Assembly (NCBI RefSeq): GCF_963675165.1
Contig: NC_087392.1
Coordinates: forward strand, 3,617,442-3,681,441
DNA from: Halichondria panicea
Taxonomy: Eukaryota; Porifera; Demospongiae; Suberitida; Halichondriidae
DNA: 64,000 nt
Direction: 5' to 3'
The notes under the pieces are model-generated. The model did no database searches, was not told the DNA's origin, and saw only the letters and a list, made by a program, of their open reading frames with translations. Positions 1 through 17,500 of this stretch are shown one piece after another. The first letter of the stretch is position 1. Each line of letters starts with the position of its first letter. The position numbers were made by a program, and so were the translations under genes.

Positions 1-96
1 GTAATTAGAAGTGCCTAGAACATTATTGTAGGTAGTACCGTCACCCTGGAATTGACACTGAATCAATATTATAATAGATATGCATGCTTACCTGTA

Positions 97-1175
97 TTAA
101 CTAGAGCACTGAAGTGCAAACCCTCGGCTGGTGCCATGATTATAAGAGTATATAGTGATATAATGCAGTGCATGCATGTAGCAACTCAAGAGCAATCAAA
201 CTAAACACTGGAGAGGCATGCATGCTGAGAACAGTGGTAGTACATGAGGCATTGTGGAAACCTGGCCATGGAGTCTTAGAGAAGTATGGCTCCTACCAGG
301 CTGCTGCATAGATAAAAGAGCTACTGGAGTATAAGAGGATCGATCCAGAGTCAGTTAACAACCAGTCACAATTCTAGCTTTCTACTTTAGTGACCCTATT
401 CCATTGTTCCTGGTACGGGATCACTTCAGCTGCAAATACGTAGTCTACCACGTGTAGCTAGCCAACGTGCAAGTTCAGGCTTCTTAGCTTTTGCTCGACA
501 AAGAAGCTTTAACATCAAAAGCTGCCACTATTTAAAACTAAGATATTGTTGTATGAAGGCTATCTGTGCTGTAAACACAGTGCTGTGGTACCTAGGTGAG
601 TAGATATACCTGTGACAAACAAACTAGAGCACTAAAGTGCAAACCCTCGGCTGGTGACAAGAAACCAGAAGAGTGATATAATACAGTGCATGTGGTGATG
701 TTATCTATGGCTTAACTGTCCTAGCACAGAAACTCAGGAACAATAAACAGACTGGAGGCATGCTGAAACATTTGATAACAGTGTTTTAGTGGCACATAGA
801 TATATGCACTGTGGACTAGGATCACAGCAAAGATGCCTGGAGTCTCAGAGAAGTATGGCTCTTGCATGGATCCCAGAGTCAGCTAACAGGGCCAGGGACA
901 ACAAACCAGTCACAATTCTAGCTTTCTATTGTAGTGACCCTTTACCATTGTTCTTGGTACAGGATCAACTCAACTGTAAATATGTAGTGTATCTCAAATA
1001 AAGGCCGCGTGTAGTTTGCTAGCTGCCACGTGCAAGTTCAAGCTTTTCGCTAGACAACGAAGCTTTAGTAACATCGAAATCTGATATTGTTGTGTGAAGG
1101 ATATTATTATATGCTGCAAACGCAGCGCTATGGCATCCAGGTGAGTAGAGATACTCGTGACAAACAGACAAACAA
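97..1175. repeat. Tandem duplication of a ~525-bp dispersed repeat
   Basis: Two direct copies lie side by side, about 97-622 and 623-1175. Both start with a segment containing CTAGAGCACT and a shared AAACCCTCGGCTGG block. They also share a block around the words AGTATGGCTC, and both end in a CCAGGTGAGTAG-like stretch. Diverged fragments recur in inverted orientation near 19.5 kb and 23.75-23.88 kb, and near 44.04-44.6 kb, so this is a dispersed element. The short reading frames inside differ between copies and show no family resemblance. Immediately after it, 1160-1265, a ~38-bp unit is repeated twice. Confidence 0.6.
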
Positions 1176-1371
1176 ACCAACGGACTACTATACCCTCTGG
1201 CCGCGGCACGGCCTCGGGTAACAAACCAACAGACTACTATACCCGTGGCCGCACCTCGTGTAATAACATACATAACTCTTGGTTATGTGACTGTTTGCCA
1301 CTGTAACCCTTGCACCTAAGTGTGTGAAATATTGTGTTACATCTTGTTTATCAATTTAAAAAAGTGCACTC

Positions 1372-1554
1372 TACCGTATAGCGGGTATAAATGTTCGTGG
1401 ATTAAGCACGTACCACCACAAACATTTATAACCTCGAATTTAATATCGCATGCAAGCAATGCTGCAAAGAGTCCAATGCTGCAAAGAGTCTGCTATTCCA
1501 CGAAAATTAAATCCGCGAAAATGTATACCCTCGAAATATACCCGCTATACGGTA
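1372..1554. mobile_element. MITE of the CCGTATAGCGGG family
   Basis: The left end reads TACCGTATAGCGGGTA and the right end is its complement (TACCCGCTATACGGTA), enclosing about 180 bp with no coding potential. The same ends occur at 15.8, 27.56 and 52.12 kb, and as solo or decayed ends elsewhere. The adjoining stretch 1580-1760 resembles the interior of the copies at 24.64-24.84 kb and 52.12-52.34 kb. From about 1761 to 2243 I see no gene. Confidence 0.6.
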
Positions 1555-2243
1555 TTTTGCTGATACATGTGGCTGTATGTATAGCGGGAAATTTTCGCAT
1601 TTTGGCTTCAGAGCCCTCAGCAGAAATGTTTGTGGGTACATTTCAATGCAAGGAAACCGCCTACCGATAGCTTTGCATGTGAAATACCAGTGCGTGGGAG
1701 TTTATCCCAGTTTTAATTTTCGCGTTAACTGCCCTGCCCTCGAAAATGCGTTAATATTGACCCGCTGTGTTACCCGGACCGTAGATATTTACGTATCTAT
1801 GTCCGGACCTAGCTACTTATTCTGGCCTACTTTCCAGATCGCCGGAGGTCACGTGATCGTCGGCTCCGTAGGGCCATTGCCAGAATGCGTATATTGCTAT
1901 TCCGGATCTAATTAGTTGTATGGGGGTCCCAACTGGCCCTACGCATCTGGAAATCTCACGTCAGTAGACGGAACTACAATAAAAACAGGTGGAAGATGAG
2001 GGAAGGGGAGGGAGAGAAATAGAGAAGTCACAGAGAAGTAGATCTTCTTGCGTCTTTGCAATTGCATGCACGTGGCAGACTGACTGTGCATGTGTGTACG
2101 TAGCCACATCCCCTTTCTCGTACTCCCACGCTAATGGCTTTGTTGCATGTGAGCTCACCAATATTAACTATGTTTAACCAAGCTTAAACCTAAAAAATGT
2201 TGCACCTCACGAAAATGTTGATTGTGCACATAATTATACACAG

Positions 2244-2390
2244 GTGCTGGAATACTCTCATAAGAACAGCACTGAGCTGGATGACTTGAACCGAACCTTT
2301 GGAACACTGGTGTTTGAGAGAATGGGTCCTGCCGAAACGGAACCTCTTTTAGCCTACTTTATCAGTACTTGCGAACTCATTATTTCATAA
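2244..2390 (+). CDS. Orphan terminal coding exon, function unknown
   Basis: A good acceptor (CACAG) is followed by 49 open codons and a TAA stop. The predicted end of a protein begins VLEYSHKNSTELDD, continues through a hydrophobic LLAYFISTCELIIS end, and has normal amino-acid composition. No preceding exon was recognised in the first 2.2 kb, which is mostly repeats, so the rest of the gene probably lies left of the window. The alternative is a gene fragment stranded by rearrangement. I do not recognise the family with confidence. Confidence 0.4.
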   Translation: MLEYSHKNSTELDDLNRTFGTLVFERMGPAETEPLLAYFISTCELIIS

Positions 2391-2639
2391 CAATTTTAGA
2401 TCAATGCTGTCCCAGCATAATTATTTTGTGCAATTTTGTGTGTGAGTGTGTGCTGTAGGTACTCACAGAGTTTACTTTTATGTACATGCACTAGTATAAG
2501 TGTACGTATACGCTATGAAGGAATAATTGTTGGGTAGATCTAAACGGAGTGCAGTATCAGAGATAAATCCAATTAGTGCATGCATGCATGACCTTAATTA
2601 TGGGATGCGTTTGTGTCAAAATATTGATGACAAAAACAC

Positions 2640-3066
2640 AAGGTTTTGGTGGTATTTACTAAACATTTGAGGGTATTTGGTAAACAACTGAGGGTATTTA
2701 GCAAATTAGGACTGAGGGTATTTAGCAAAGGACTAAGGGTATTTACTAAACAACTGAGGGTATTTAGCAAAGGACTGAGGGTATTTACTAAACAACTGAG
2801 GGTATTTAGCAAAGGACTGCGGAGGGTATTTAGCAAAGGACTGAGGGTATTAATTTTAGTAAACAACTGAGGGTATTTAGTAAATGTCTGTGGGTATTTA
2901 CTAAACAACTGAGGGGATTTAGCAAACAACTGAGGGGATTTAGCAAACAACTGAGGGCATTTAGTAAACGACTGAGAGTACTTTAGCAAATGGCTGAGGG
3001 GATTTAGCAAATAACTGAAGGCATTTAGTAAATGGCTGAGGGGATTTAGTAAAGGACTGAGGGTAT
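2640..3066. repeat. Minisatellite, ~21-bp unit
   Basis: About twenty imperfect direct copies of a unit close to ACTGAGGGTATTTAGCAAA run without spacers; units are about 20-22 bp and alternate between AGCAAA, ACTAAA and AGTAAA endings. Open frames across it translate to periodic peptides and are by-products of the repeat. From 3067 to the copine start at 3435 I see no other feature except probable copine 5' UTR or promoter. Confidence 0.9.
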
Positions 3067-3434
3067 TCTCTTCAGCGAGTCAAAGTCAACACTAGGCGTT
3101 TGTCTACTCCTCTTAACAGAGTGTGAATTCATCTGGGCACAGCAGAGAATTCTAGAAGAAGTCGTGCACACTGTGCATCATACTTAATTAGCTAAGGTCA
3201 AGTGGTTCCAGCCTCCTCTGGTACATGGTACAGTATCGTCAAGACTATGATTTTTCGCAGGTTTGACGACCATGATAATTAATTTTGTTGATACAAATGG
3301 CATAGTTCAGGAATGCACTCCTGTAGATCTATATAGCATCAGTCTCGTGGACTAAGAATAGATGTACACGAGCAGGATCGAGCTATAGGGAACTCCTGAC
3401 ACGAGTTAGCTATTATAGAACTAACTGTTTCATT

Positions 3435-10232
<6,798 letters not shown>

Positions 10233-10488
10233 TATCTGTCTCAATCGCCACTAATGTAGTTATAATTATGTATATTACTTACACCCATTATTTTTGTAAA
10301 TATTGATGCTCAGATTTAAGTGGTCTTAAACACGATATAATTATCTTGAAGTGGTACATGTATGATAATTATAACAAAGTGATAAGGTTGAGAGTACAGT
10401 ACTAACTGCACATAATTATATGTGTTATATAGCATACTTTTGAGCATTGCGCACATGTAGCTGTATTGTAGAAATTATGCATGTGTGC

Positions 10489-11798
10489 TTAATACATGTT
10501 TGTCTTTTTCATAATTCTGAGGAATTCTGCCTCACTGACTTCACCATCACCATCTTTGTCAGCCTCATCAATCATTTCCTGTATGGAGGATATAAACCGG
10601 GGATTGTATATACAACTGTCTCATATTCTTTTAACAATACAGTAGACTCTCGTTAATCCGGTCACCCTTGGGAACAGTGCATCTTGGCCAGAATAGCGAG
10701 GTGGCTGTATTTCAGAAAATAGCCGCAGCTAAAAAACAACCTTACCTCGAATCTAATGACTAATGTCTCCAGGATAATGAATCATTCTGCAATCTATCTG
10801 CCAAACCACACCCAAAACGTCATATCCGGCATGTATAAAATTACATTGAAACTTAGTTTTGGGGCCAGCCAGTATACGGAATAGCGAGTGGTTGCATTTC
10901 AGGGTGAGTTTTGTGAAGTTAACATCTAACTAGCAATCCATGCCAAACCAAATGGTCGGTATATCGAGGTGGCCATACTTCAGAGAGCCGGAATAGCGAG
11001 AGTCTACTGTACTACCATGTGCACAAATGTAAGTTTCACCTGGAGCTCTTCATCAGTGAGATTTTCTCCTAATTCTTTAGCCACTCTTTTCAGATTCATA
11101 AAAGAGATCTTTCCCTGTATTAAGACACTACAATTGTAAAGGAAATTGAAGTGTTACACTGACTTACTGTTTCATCATCATCAAACAGTCTGAAGGCTTT
11201 AAGGATTTCCTCCTTCGAATCTTTCTCTCCCTAAGAAGACAGAGGATAACTATGCCATGAATAGCACCCTTACCATTTTAGCTGTCATCATCTGCTGAAA
11301 CTCATTAAAATCAATAATTCCTGGAACGAAAATAATAAATTCACAAAGAATGCACATTTGACTGAACCTCACCAGATCCATCCTTATCAACGTCAGCTAT
11401 CATTTTCCTAATCTCTTCTTTCTTTGGTTCAAAACCGAGAGCTCTCATTGCCACCTACACACATTGCTGTGTAACTACATGTTTCGAAACATATAAAAAC
11501 TGCCTTTAGATCTGTAAAGCACTATTGTGAAAGTATTACCTTTAGTTCTTTTGCATCGATTTTACCTGATCCATCAGCATCAAACAGATCAAACGCTTCC
11601 CTTATCTCTTGCTTTTGTTCTTCTGTTAGTTCATTCTTTGGAGCTGAAGATACAGGTACATACCATTAGTGCAAATCGAAAGCTAGACGTACCTGGCCTT
11701 TTTTTGCTAGGTAAAACAGCCTGTCTTTTAAAACTAGTTGCCTGCAGGTATTAAGACACGATCCTCAAACTTTAAATGACATAAATAGTCCTTACCAT
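10489..11798 (-). CDS. CETN: Centrin (EF-hand centriole/basal-body protein)
   Basis: Eight coding exons, read downwards: 11796-11798, 11693-11741, 11540-11643, 11373-11454, 11274-11320, 11168-11230, 11040-11114, 10489-10578. The product is 170 aa, the normal centrin length. A basic N-terminus (SFKRQ, KKRP) precedes four EF-hands: loop 1 [12 protein letters not shown], loop 2 DKDGSGIIDFNE, loop 3 DDDETGKISFMN (position 12 is Asn, so weak calcium binding), loop 4 [12 protein letters not shown]. The linker [15 protein letters not shown] and the C-terminal [11 protein letters not shown] are centrin signatures and separate it from calmodulin. Centrin acts in centriole duplication, basal bodies and, in some complexes, DNA repair and mRNA export. 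The first coding exon appears to be only the ATG, followed at once by a GTAAGG donor. The last intron holds a 370-bp MITE. It is head to head with V-ATPase c. Confidence 0.93.
10640..11009. mobile_element. Tigger/pogo-like MITE, copy 1
   Basis: The ends are CAGTAGACTCTCGTTAATCC and GGAATAGCGAGAGTCTACTG, flanked on both sides by TA, the target duplication of the Tc1/mariner superfamily. The interior carries GCCAAACCACACCCAAAACG, shared with the copies at 40.46 and 44.10 kb. There is no transposase frame, so it depends on an enzyme encoded elsewhere. It lies in the last intron of centrin. Confidence 0.85.
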
Positions 11799-12042
11799 GT
11801 CTTTTTTAGGATTAAAGTTTCGAGAGGAATACTTGGTGTGCTGTACATAGAATCAGGTGGCATCCACCCACTTTACAACCACGCATGCGCATTACGAAAT
11901 TGCCCTCCATCTTTCATCAGAAACATCACATGATTTCCTTTACACACACAAAAAGCTATCTGACAGAGTGAAGTGCTCATTTTACTGATTGTAAGTGCTC
12001 CAGTCTACCGTTTACAAAGAAAAGAACACAGAAATACATAAA
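11799..12042. promoter_or_regulatory. Shared head-to-head promoter of centrin and V-ATPase c
   Basis: Only 244 bp separate the ATG of centrin (-) from the ATG of the V-ATPase proteolipid (+), so both promoters and both 5' UTRs must fit here. No TATA box stands out. This is inferred from layout, not from a recognised motif. Confidence 0.5.
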
Positions 12043-13044
12043 ATGGGTGACACTAGTGAAAATCCGATTTATTCTTCTTTCTTTGGCGTTATGGGAGCCT
12101 CTGCAGCTATCATTTTCAGCTGTGAGTCAATTTTATCAGTATTTGTTACTCCTGCGCTCCCCTTTATTTGTTGTGTTTACTGTGCTAAAAACATTTATAT
12201 CTTTTGTGGTCTACAAAGTAGGTTTCCCTGTGCGCTCATAGCTAGTTATTTTGTGGCGTGTATTATAATTATTAATCTTCATTTATAGCACTGGGAGCTG
12301 CCTATGGGACTGCAAAGAGTGGAACTGGCATTGCTGCCATGAGTGTAATGAGACCAGATCTGATCATGAAGTCTGTGATCCCTGTGGTTATGGCTGGTAT
12401 CATTGCTATCTACGGTCTTGTTGTTTCTGTACTCATTGCTAACCAAAGTAAGTGAAATGCCTGTTTGTGTTTTGTCTTGTACTTAATCTTTGTAAATAGT
12501 CCTCATTATTTACTATTACGTGAAAATGCCCTAGCCTGTTATGGCTGAAACCTTTCTTTGGTTTGCTTTTAGTTCTTAGTACTGGTAAAAGTGCTTTTGG
12601 AGCACCAAATGTCACATGTCTCATTATTCTCTCGTTGTTGTACATGTCCGAATGGTACCATTGTTCTTATACAAACTATGCTGTAGTGTCATTATTATTT
12701 CGTCTCTCTTTGTAGTGGCTAAAGATATCAGTCTCTACAAGTGAGTTAAAAGTGACAAATATTTTTCCATTGATTCTTGCATACTCTGAAATTGCTCGTT
12801 TTGTATAACATTGATTGCTGGTATTTGATTACTTAGGTCCTTTTTGTTTCTTGGTGCTGGACTGTCTGTTGGTTTCAGTGGCTTAGCTGCAGGGTTCTCA
12901 ATTGGCATTGTTGGTGATGCAGGCGTGCGTGGTACTGCCCAGCAGCCTCGACTGTTTGTCGGTATGATCCTGATCCTGATCTTCGCAGAAGTGCTGGGAT
13001 TGTATGGACTTATTGTCGCTCTTGTGCTTTCCACAAGGAATTAG
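12043..13044 (+). CDS. ATP6V0C: V-type ATPase V0 proteolipid subunit c (16 kDa)
   Basis: Four exons: 12043-12121, 12289-12447, 12716-12740 (25 nt) and 12837-13044. The product is 156 aa against about 155 for animal orthologues. It forms the proton-carrying c-ring of the vacuolar ATPase in lysosomes, endosomes and other acid compartments. Four hydrophobic helices are visible: the first with [14 protein letters not shown], the second with [19 protein letters not shown], the third glycine-rich ([15 protein letters not shown]) and the fourth [18 protein letters not shown], whose glutamate is the essential proton-binding residue. [17 protein letters not shown] is nearly invariant in the family. 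The chosen ATG lies in [15 protein letters not shown], which matches family N-termini. It is head to head with centrin and tail to tail with the TrmH-type gene 222 bp away. Confidence 0.97.
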
Positions 13045-13266
13045 TGAACACTCACTAATTGCTAAAATGTGTACTCCGTTCCTTTCTTTTGACAATATGT
13101 AGCTAATATCACTGTGAAGCAACAATACTAGAGACTTAAGTAGATGTACACGTATTTGATGTTAGTATTAATTTTATGTTTCTGGCTGTATGTAATATAC
13201 ATGTAACAATTATATAATTATTGTCAAGTGTGCAGAGTATGTGCGACAACTTAAAGCTGATCAGTT

Positions 13267-13996
13267 TCATGGCTTATTAAAATAATGGTGTATATTTTGT
13301 TCTGTAATGCCCAAGCTTTTCATGTAATATGACAATGTAAGTGTGTCCTGTTCCTCTTCTGTAAGGCAGCCATTGAGACCCTGTATAACAATTATGTGGA
13401 ACAGTACACATGCAATCAACAAAACTCACCATTTTCCCAATTCTGTGACAATAAGCGTGATACAAAGTTATAGCTACACACACAGAAACATTGAAGCTTT
13501 CCACAAAGCCCTTCATCGGCAAAGAAAACTGCAAATCTGAAAATTTGGCAAGTCCCTCTGATATACCTTTTTGTTCATTGCCAAAAGCAACAACCATTTT
13601 CTTGGAGAAATCAATGTCCACTATATCCAAAGAACAATTTGGACTCGTACTGGCAATCATGTACCCGTTATCTTTGAGCATGTGTACGCAATCTTCTAGA
13701 TTACTCCAGTCCAAGATCTCGAGCCACTGCTTGGCACCAGCATCCGTTCGAATACGTTCTACTTTCTCATTAGCCACAGGAGGGACAGTCGTCAATCGAT
13801 GCATACACAGTACACCAAATGCGTCCATGGTCCTAGCAACTGCATTCTCATTGCCTTTATCGTGAACATTTTCAAGGAGAATGCCGAATGATCTAGTTCT
13901 AGAGGGCACGACTGATGCTATTTTTGATCTCCTAGCCTCAGATACCATCGGAGACAGTGACTGTAAAGCTCTTTTCACAAATGTTTTATTCGCCAT
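13267..13996 (-). CDS. SpoU/TrmH-family RNA 2'-O-ribose methyltransferase
   Basis: Two exons, 13430-13996 and 13267-13380, give 226 aa. SpoU (SPOUT) enzymes transfer methyl from AdoMet to a ribose 2'-OH of tRNA or rRNA using a knotted fold. The family motifs are present: motif 1 in NVHDKGNENAVARTMDAFGV (Asn and catalytic Arg), motif 2 VVAFGNEQKGISE, and motif 3 FVESFNVSVCVAITLYHAY, which forms the knot. The arrangement resembles bacterial TrmH (tRNA Gm18) more than the large TARBP1 protein, but the substrate cannot be read from sequence. The short Ser/Arg/Lys-rich leader (ANKTFVKRALQSL) could target mitochondria; that is a guess. The intron and its splice sites show it is a nuclear eukaryotic gene. 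The intron donor lies right after motif 3, and reading through it would give an unrelated tail. Confidence 0.85.
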
Positions 13997-14524
13997 CTTC
14001 AAACGTCATCAGTTTAAGATAGAAGAGGAAGTGGGCGTGGGACAGAGGCTGAATTACAGCTTTCACCAACATCTTGTTGGGACCGGGTTCTTGACGTGCA
14101 GCAACAGCAGCGAGCGGTAGCTGTTGACGTTGTTCTTGATCGTTTACAACGTTAACGGTGGTACGGGCATGGGGCCTAGGGGGAGCCTGTATATGGCGAT
14201 CAATAAAGTTACGCCTGCTTGGAAAGCTTGATATAATCCAGAAAACGTCCATAATCTTGTGACTTCATTAATTTGTGACCTCATCATGCACCTGCTAATT
14301 ATTATGACGAAAGACTAACAAGTAGCTTCCATTATAAGCCGCAATGCCAATGAAGGGACAAGGCACCAAAATTATGTGTGCACAAAAGGCCAGCTGCATT
14401 TAATGTAAAGTCAATTTTATAGTCAATTTTTTTATATTATAAATAGGTACTTGCAAGCCCGTCGAAACAGTGGCTGCAATTACATTGCTGTGATCCCAAA
14501 CGCATCAGAAAACTTCTGCAGCAA
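13997..14524. other. Intergenic or 5' flanking region, no clear gene
   Basis: A minus-strand open frame (14252-13986) runs into and past the ATG of the TrmH-type gene in another frame; it is Arg/Pro/Gln-rich and matches nothing I know. The remainder is AT-rich. The region should carry the TrmH-type promoter and perhaps that of NSUN7-like copy A. Confidence 0.4.
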
Positions 14525-17500
14525 ATGAGTGATACAAACGAAAGTGAGTTAACTCGCCATTAAATTTATAATCACCGTACTTCTTTGAAATAATATGCCC
14601 TGGACATTCCTTGATTCGTATTTTCTTGTTTTGGATACACTAGTTTCACAAACATAATTATGAAAAAGCAGCGCCTTATGTAGGCAACTATATGCTGCTT
14701 ACCAGATTCAGGGTTATGAAATTACACTGTACTTTATATACCAGGATTTTATTACAGTGTCGTTCTATGTGTTGTCCTTCAAAAAGGTGCCTCATACAAT
14801 AACACTCTCCTCAAACATTATTCGAATCTGCTTATAAATCTGGACGTTATACCATACATAATAGTCTTGCTTATTCATTCACCAAAATAATTATGGGGAA
14901 TATTAGTCTATTATAGCCAGCCACCCTACTTTCTATTGTGTTAGTCGAGAAAGTTTGCACACTAGTCTGAAGCCTCTACAAATTCAATGGTCATAATTAT
15001 ATTTGGGATGTCTGAGCTTGGTTTGATTTCGTCTACAGGCTATGGCAAGTCTTTGTGCTTTCAACTACTGCTTGCAAAGACAATCCGACTATCGTAGAGG
15101 TAGATGGTAGCCTCTTCTGGCTTCAGAATAGTGTGCAAGCCTTCTCGACCAACAAAATAGAGAGCATAAACTACAGCTTCACGAAACCCAGTCATTGAGA
15201 CAAAAATATTATAGAATACAGTGGAACCTCTTATAACGGACTCTCAAAGTAGTGGACAGTATGCCTTGTACCAACTGTTTTTACTATTTAACTAGTGTAC
15301 TTGCAACTCCGAATAGCGTTAAACTCCGGACAACAGACAAGTCGCCTACACGAAGATACATTTATAGCAGAATTAACGGACGAAGGGTGTGGTTTTAGAT
15401 ATTGTTGTCATGCTCCTTTAGATTATCACATTTCTTAGCAAGAGGACTGCTGTGACTATTAGCTGACCTAAGTATATTCTATTCTTGTCATGTGTGCATG
15501 CAAATTCACCATCAGTCATGTAACGACAGTCTACTTGGCACTTTCTAATCAATTTGTCTGGCTACGTTACATGTATTCAGTTCATCATGTAATTTGAAGT
15601 CATTATTCAATCTCTACATACCTTATAAACACATAATTTTAGGATAACGTAACCTTATATGGTATAACCCCCCAATAAAGGACACCTCCGAATAACGGAC
15701 AAAACATATTGCACCAACTTGTCTGTTATTCGCAGGTTCTACCTAGTAATTATGGTGATTTGCTAACGTAGAATGGGTTCCCAGTTCTGGGTAATCAATA
15801 TCGTATACCGATAGCGGGTAATTTTCGTGGGGTAAAAAATTTGTTATTTTCGTGGCAAGCTGACCTCGACAAAATTTTAACGTCGGTGTAGCTTACCGGA
15901 ACATCCAGTGCAGGCAATGAAATTTTTATTCACGAAAACCACAGTTTTCCATTTTTTACCCCGCGAAAATTACCCGCTATACGGTATAATTATGGTGGAA
16001 ATTTGTGTATTGTACGGCATCATAGCAATGTCTAGCCTGATCCAAGGCCGAGTTTTCGCTTTTATAGCGGTTAGGCGAACAACTAGGCCTGGTACTAGTT
16101 GTCTGCGCATGCGTCAAATTTTCATTATATTTGTGGTCGGCCAACCAATAATTGCATAGAAAATTCACAGACTGCTTCATAAGGGAGTTGCCGATTGTGC
16201 TGCAGCATGATTATAGTGACCCAGGGCAACTTCAGGATGATTGAATGCCTCAAATTACTTAGGTTTAGCAGGCTGCTGGACCTCTCTGATTCTAGGCCTC
16301 TATTCGTAACTCAGGTAAATCTTGTTTTTCTTGTTAGAAACGTAGATTCTCTTGATGCCTCTGAGCTACCACAAACAACGCTCGAATGAGCAGATACACA
16401 CTCCAGTCCTGTCAGTAGGACAAGATTAAAAAGAAATCAAAGACAAGAAGAGGGTTTAAACCCTTACCTCACACTGTCCAGTCTCGTACGTCCGTTAGTA
16501 TAGCCAAGAGGAGCACTGTTGGACATGGGATAGCTGGATATTGGCTCATGTAAGATGGATCCATAAAGAGTGAATAAGTACAGAGTCCCACCTACGCAAT
16601 AATTGTTCCTGTGCAGAGAAGTAGAATACGTGTACATATTGTGGTTAGTATCATTGTTAATCCCTCTGTTTGAGCTGATGATGGCAGCACCAAGTCCTCT
16701 AGCTCACACTCTTCACTTGATCCACCATCAATGGACTTGGTGGATCTAGATCTTGCCAAACAAAAATGACTTGATAGAATTACACAAAAATATCTGACCT
16801 TGACAAGCTTGACCTTTAGCTTGTCTTCTTGTTCTTCTGTCTTCAGAATAATGTTTTCTAAGCTTCACGGAAGATAAAATCTTCAGCTAAGAGCCATTCC
16901 AATAATGATAAATGGGATACTGACTGCTAGTACACGATAGTACACGAATATAAATGTCACAAAAGTGAACGAGAATATTATACTAATAGCCAGAACCTGG
17001 CTAATGACTGACGCATGCGCAGACAACTAGTACCAGGCCTAGTTGTTCACCTAACCGTTATAAAAGCGAAAACTTGGCCTGGGATCGAGGCTAAGCAATG
17101 TCACTATGAGCTGTATGAATATTTAGAAATTAGGCAGTTCATACGAACATTTGTACCAACGAAAATGACTTGCTATACGGTAACGAATGCATGCGCACTA
17201 TCACCAATACAACAAAATGAGGCTGTATGTTTTTCTCCTTCCGCTATAGTAAAGAAAAATAGCCCTAGGGACAAGGCTAATTGTGATTCAAAAGATGGCT
17301 CTCAACATCCCTTTGATATTCATGGGGGGGGGGGAGGTGCTGCATTAATTGCACTATCCTAGTAATACTGCATGTCATTGTGCTCAGTTCATTCAAAATT
17401 TAATGTACATGTGTTTAGATGAAAGTGGTTTGGTGAAGTTTCTTCCCGGCGTGATCAATGAGTCAAAGGACAATGAGCAGATTGAGCAGATTCTTTCTCT

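Noticed and set aside
2594-3010. Open frames on both strands with periodic LFSKSPQ- or RVFSKGL-like peptides
   Set aside because: They are translations of the 21-bp minisatellite; both strands are open for the same reason.
2640-3066. Possible CRISPR-like array
   Set aside because: Repeats are contiguous with no unique spacers, no leader and no cas genes, in a eukaryotic genome.
10489-11798. Calmodulin rather than centrin
   Set aside because: The basic N-terminus, the [11 protein letters not shown] linker and the KKTNMY end are centrin-specific, and the length is 170 aa.
13343-13865. Plus-strand frames over the TrmH-type gene
   Set aside because: Antisense shadows of a well-supported coding exon.
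13267-13996. Horizontal transfer of a bacterial trmH gene or bacterial contamination
   Set aside because: The gene has a spliceosomal intron and is embedded between animal genes; SpoU proteins are also ancient in eukaryotes.
13986-14252. Minus-strand frame upstream of the TrmH-type gene as an extra protein or N-terminal extension
   Set aside because: It is in a different frame from the methyltransferase, overlaps its start and has no recognisable domain.
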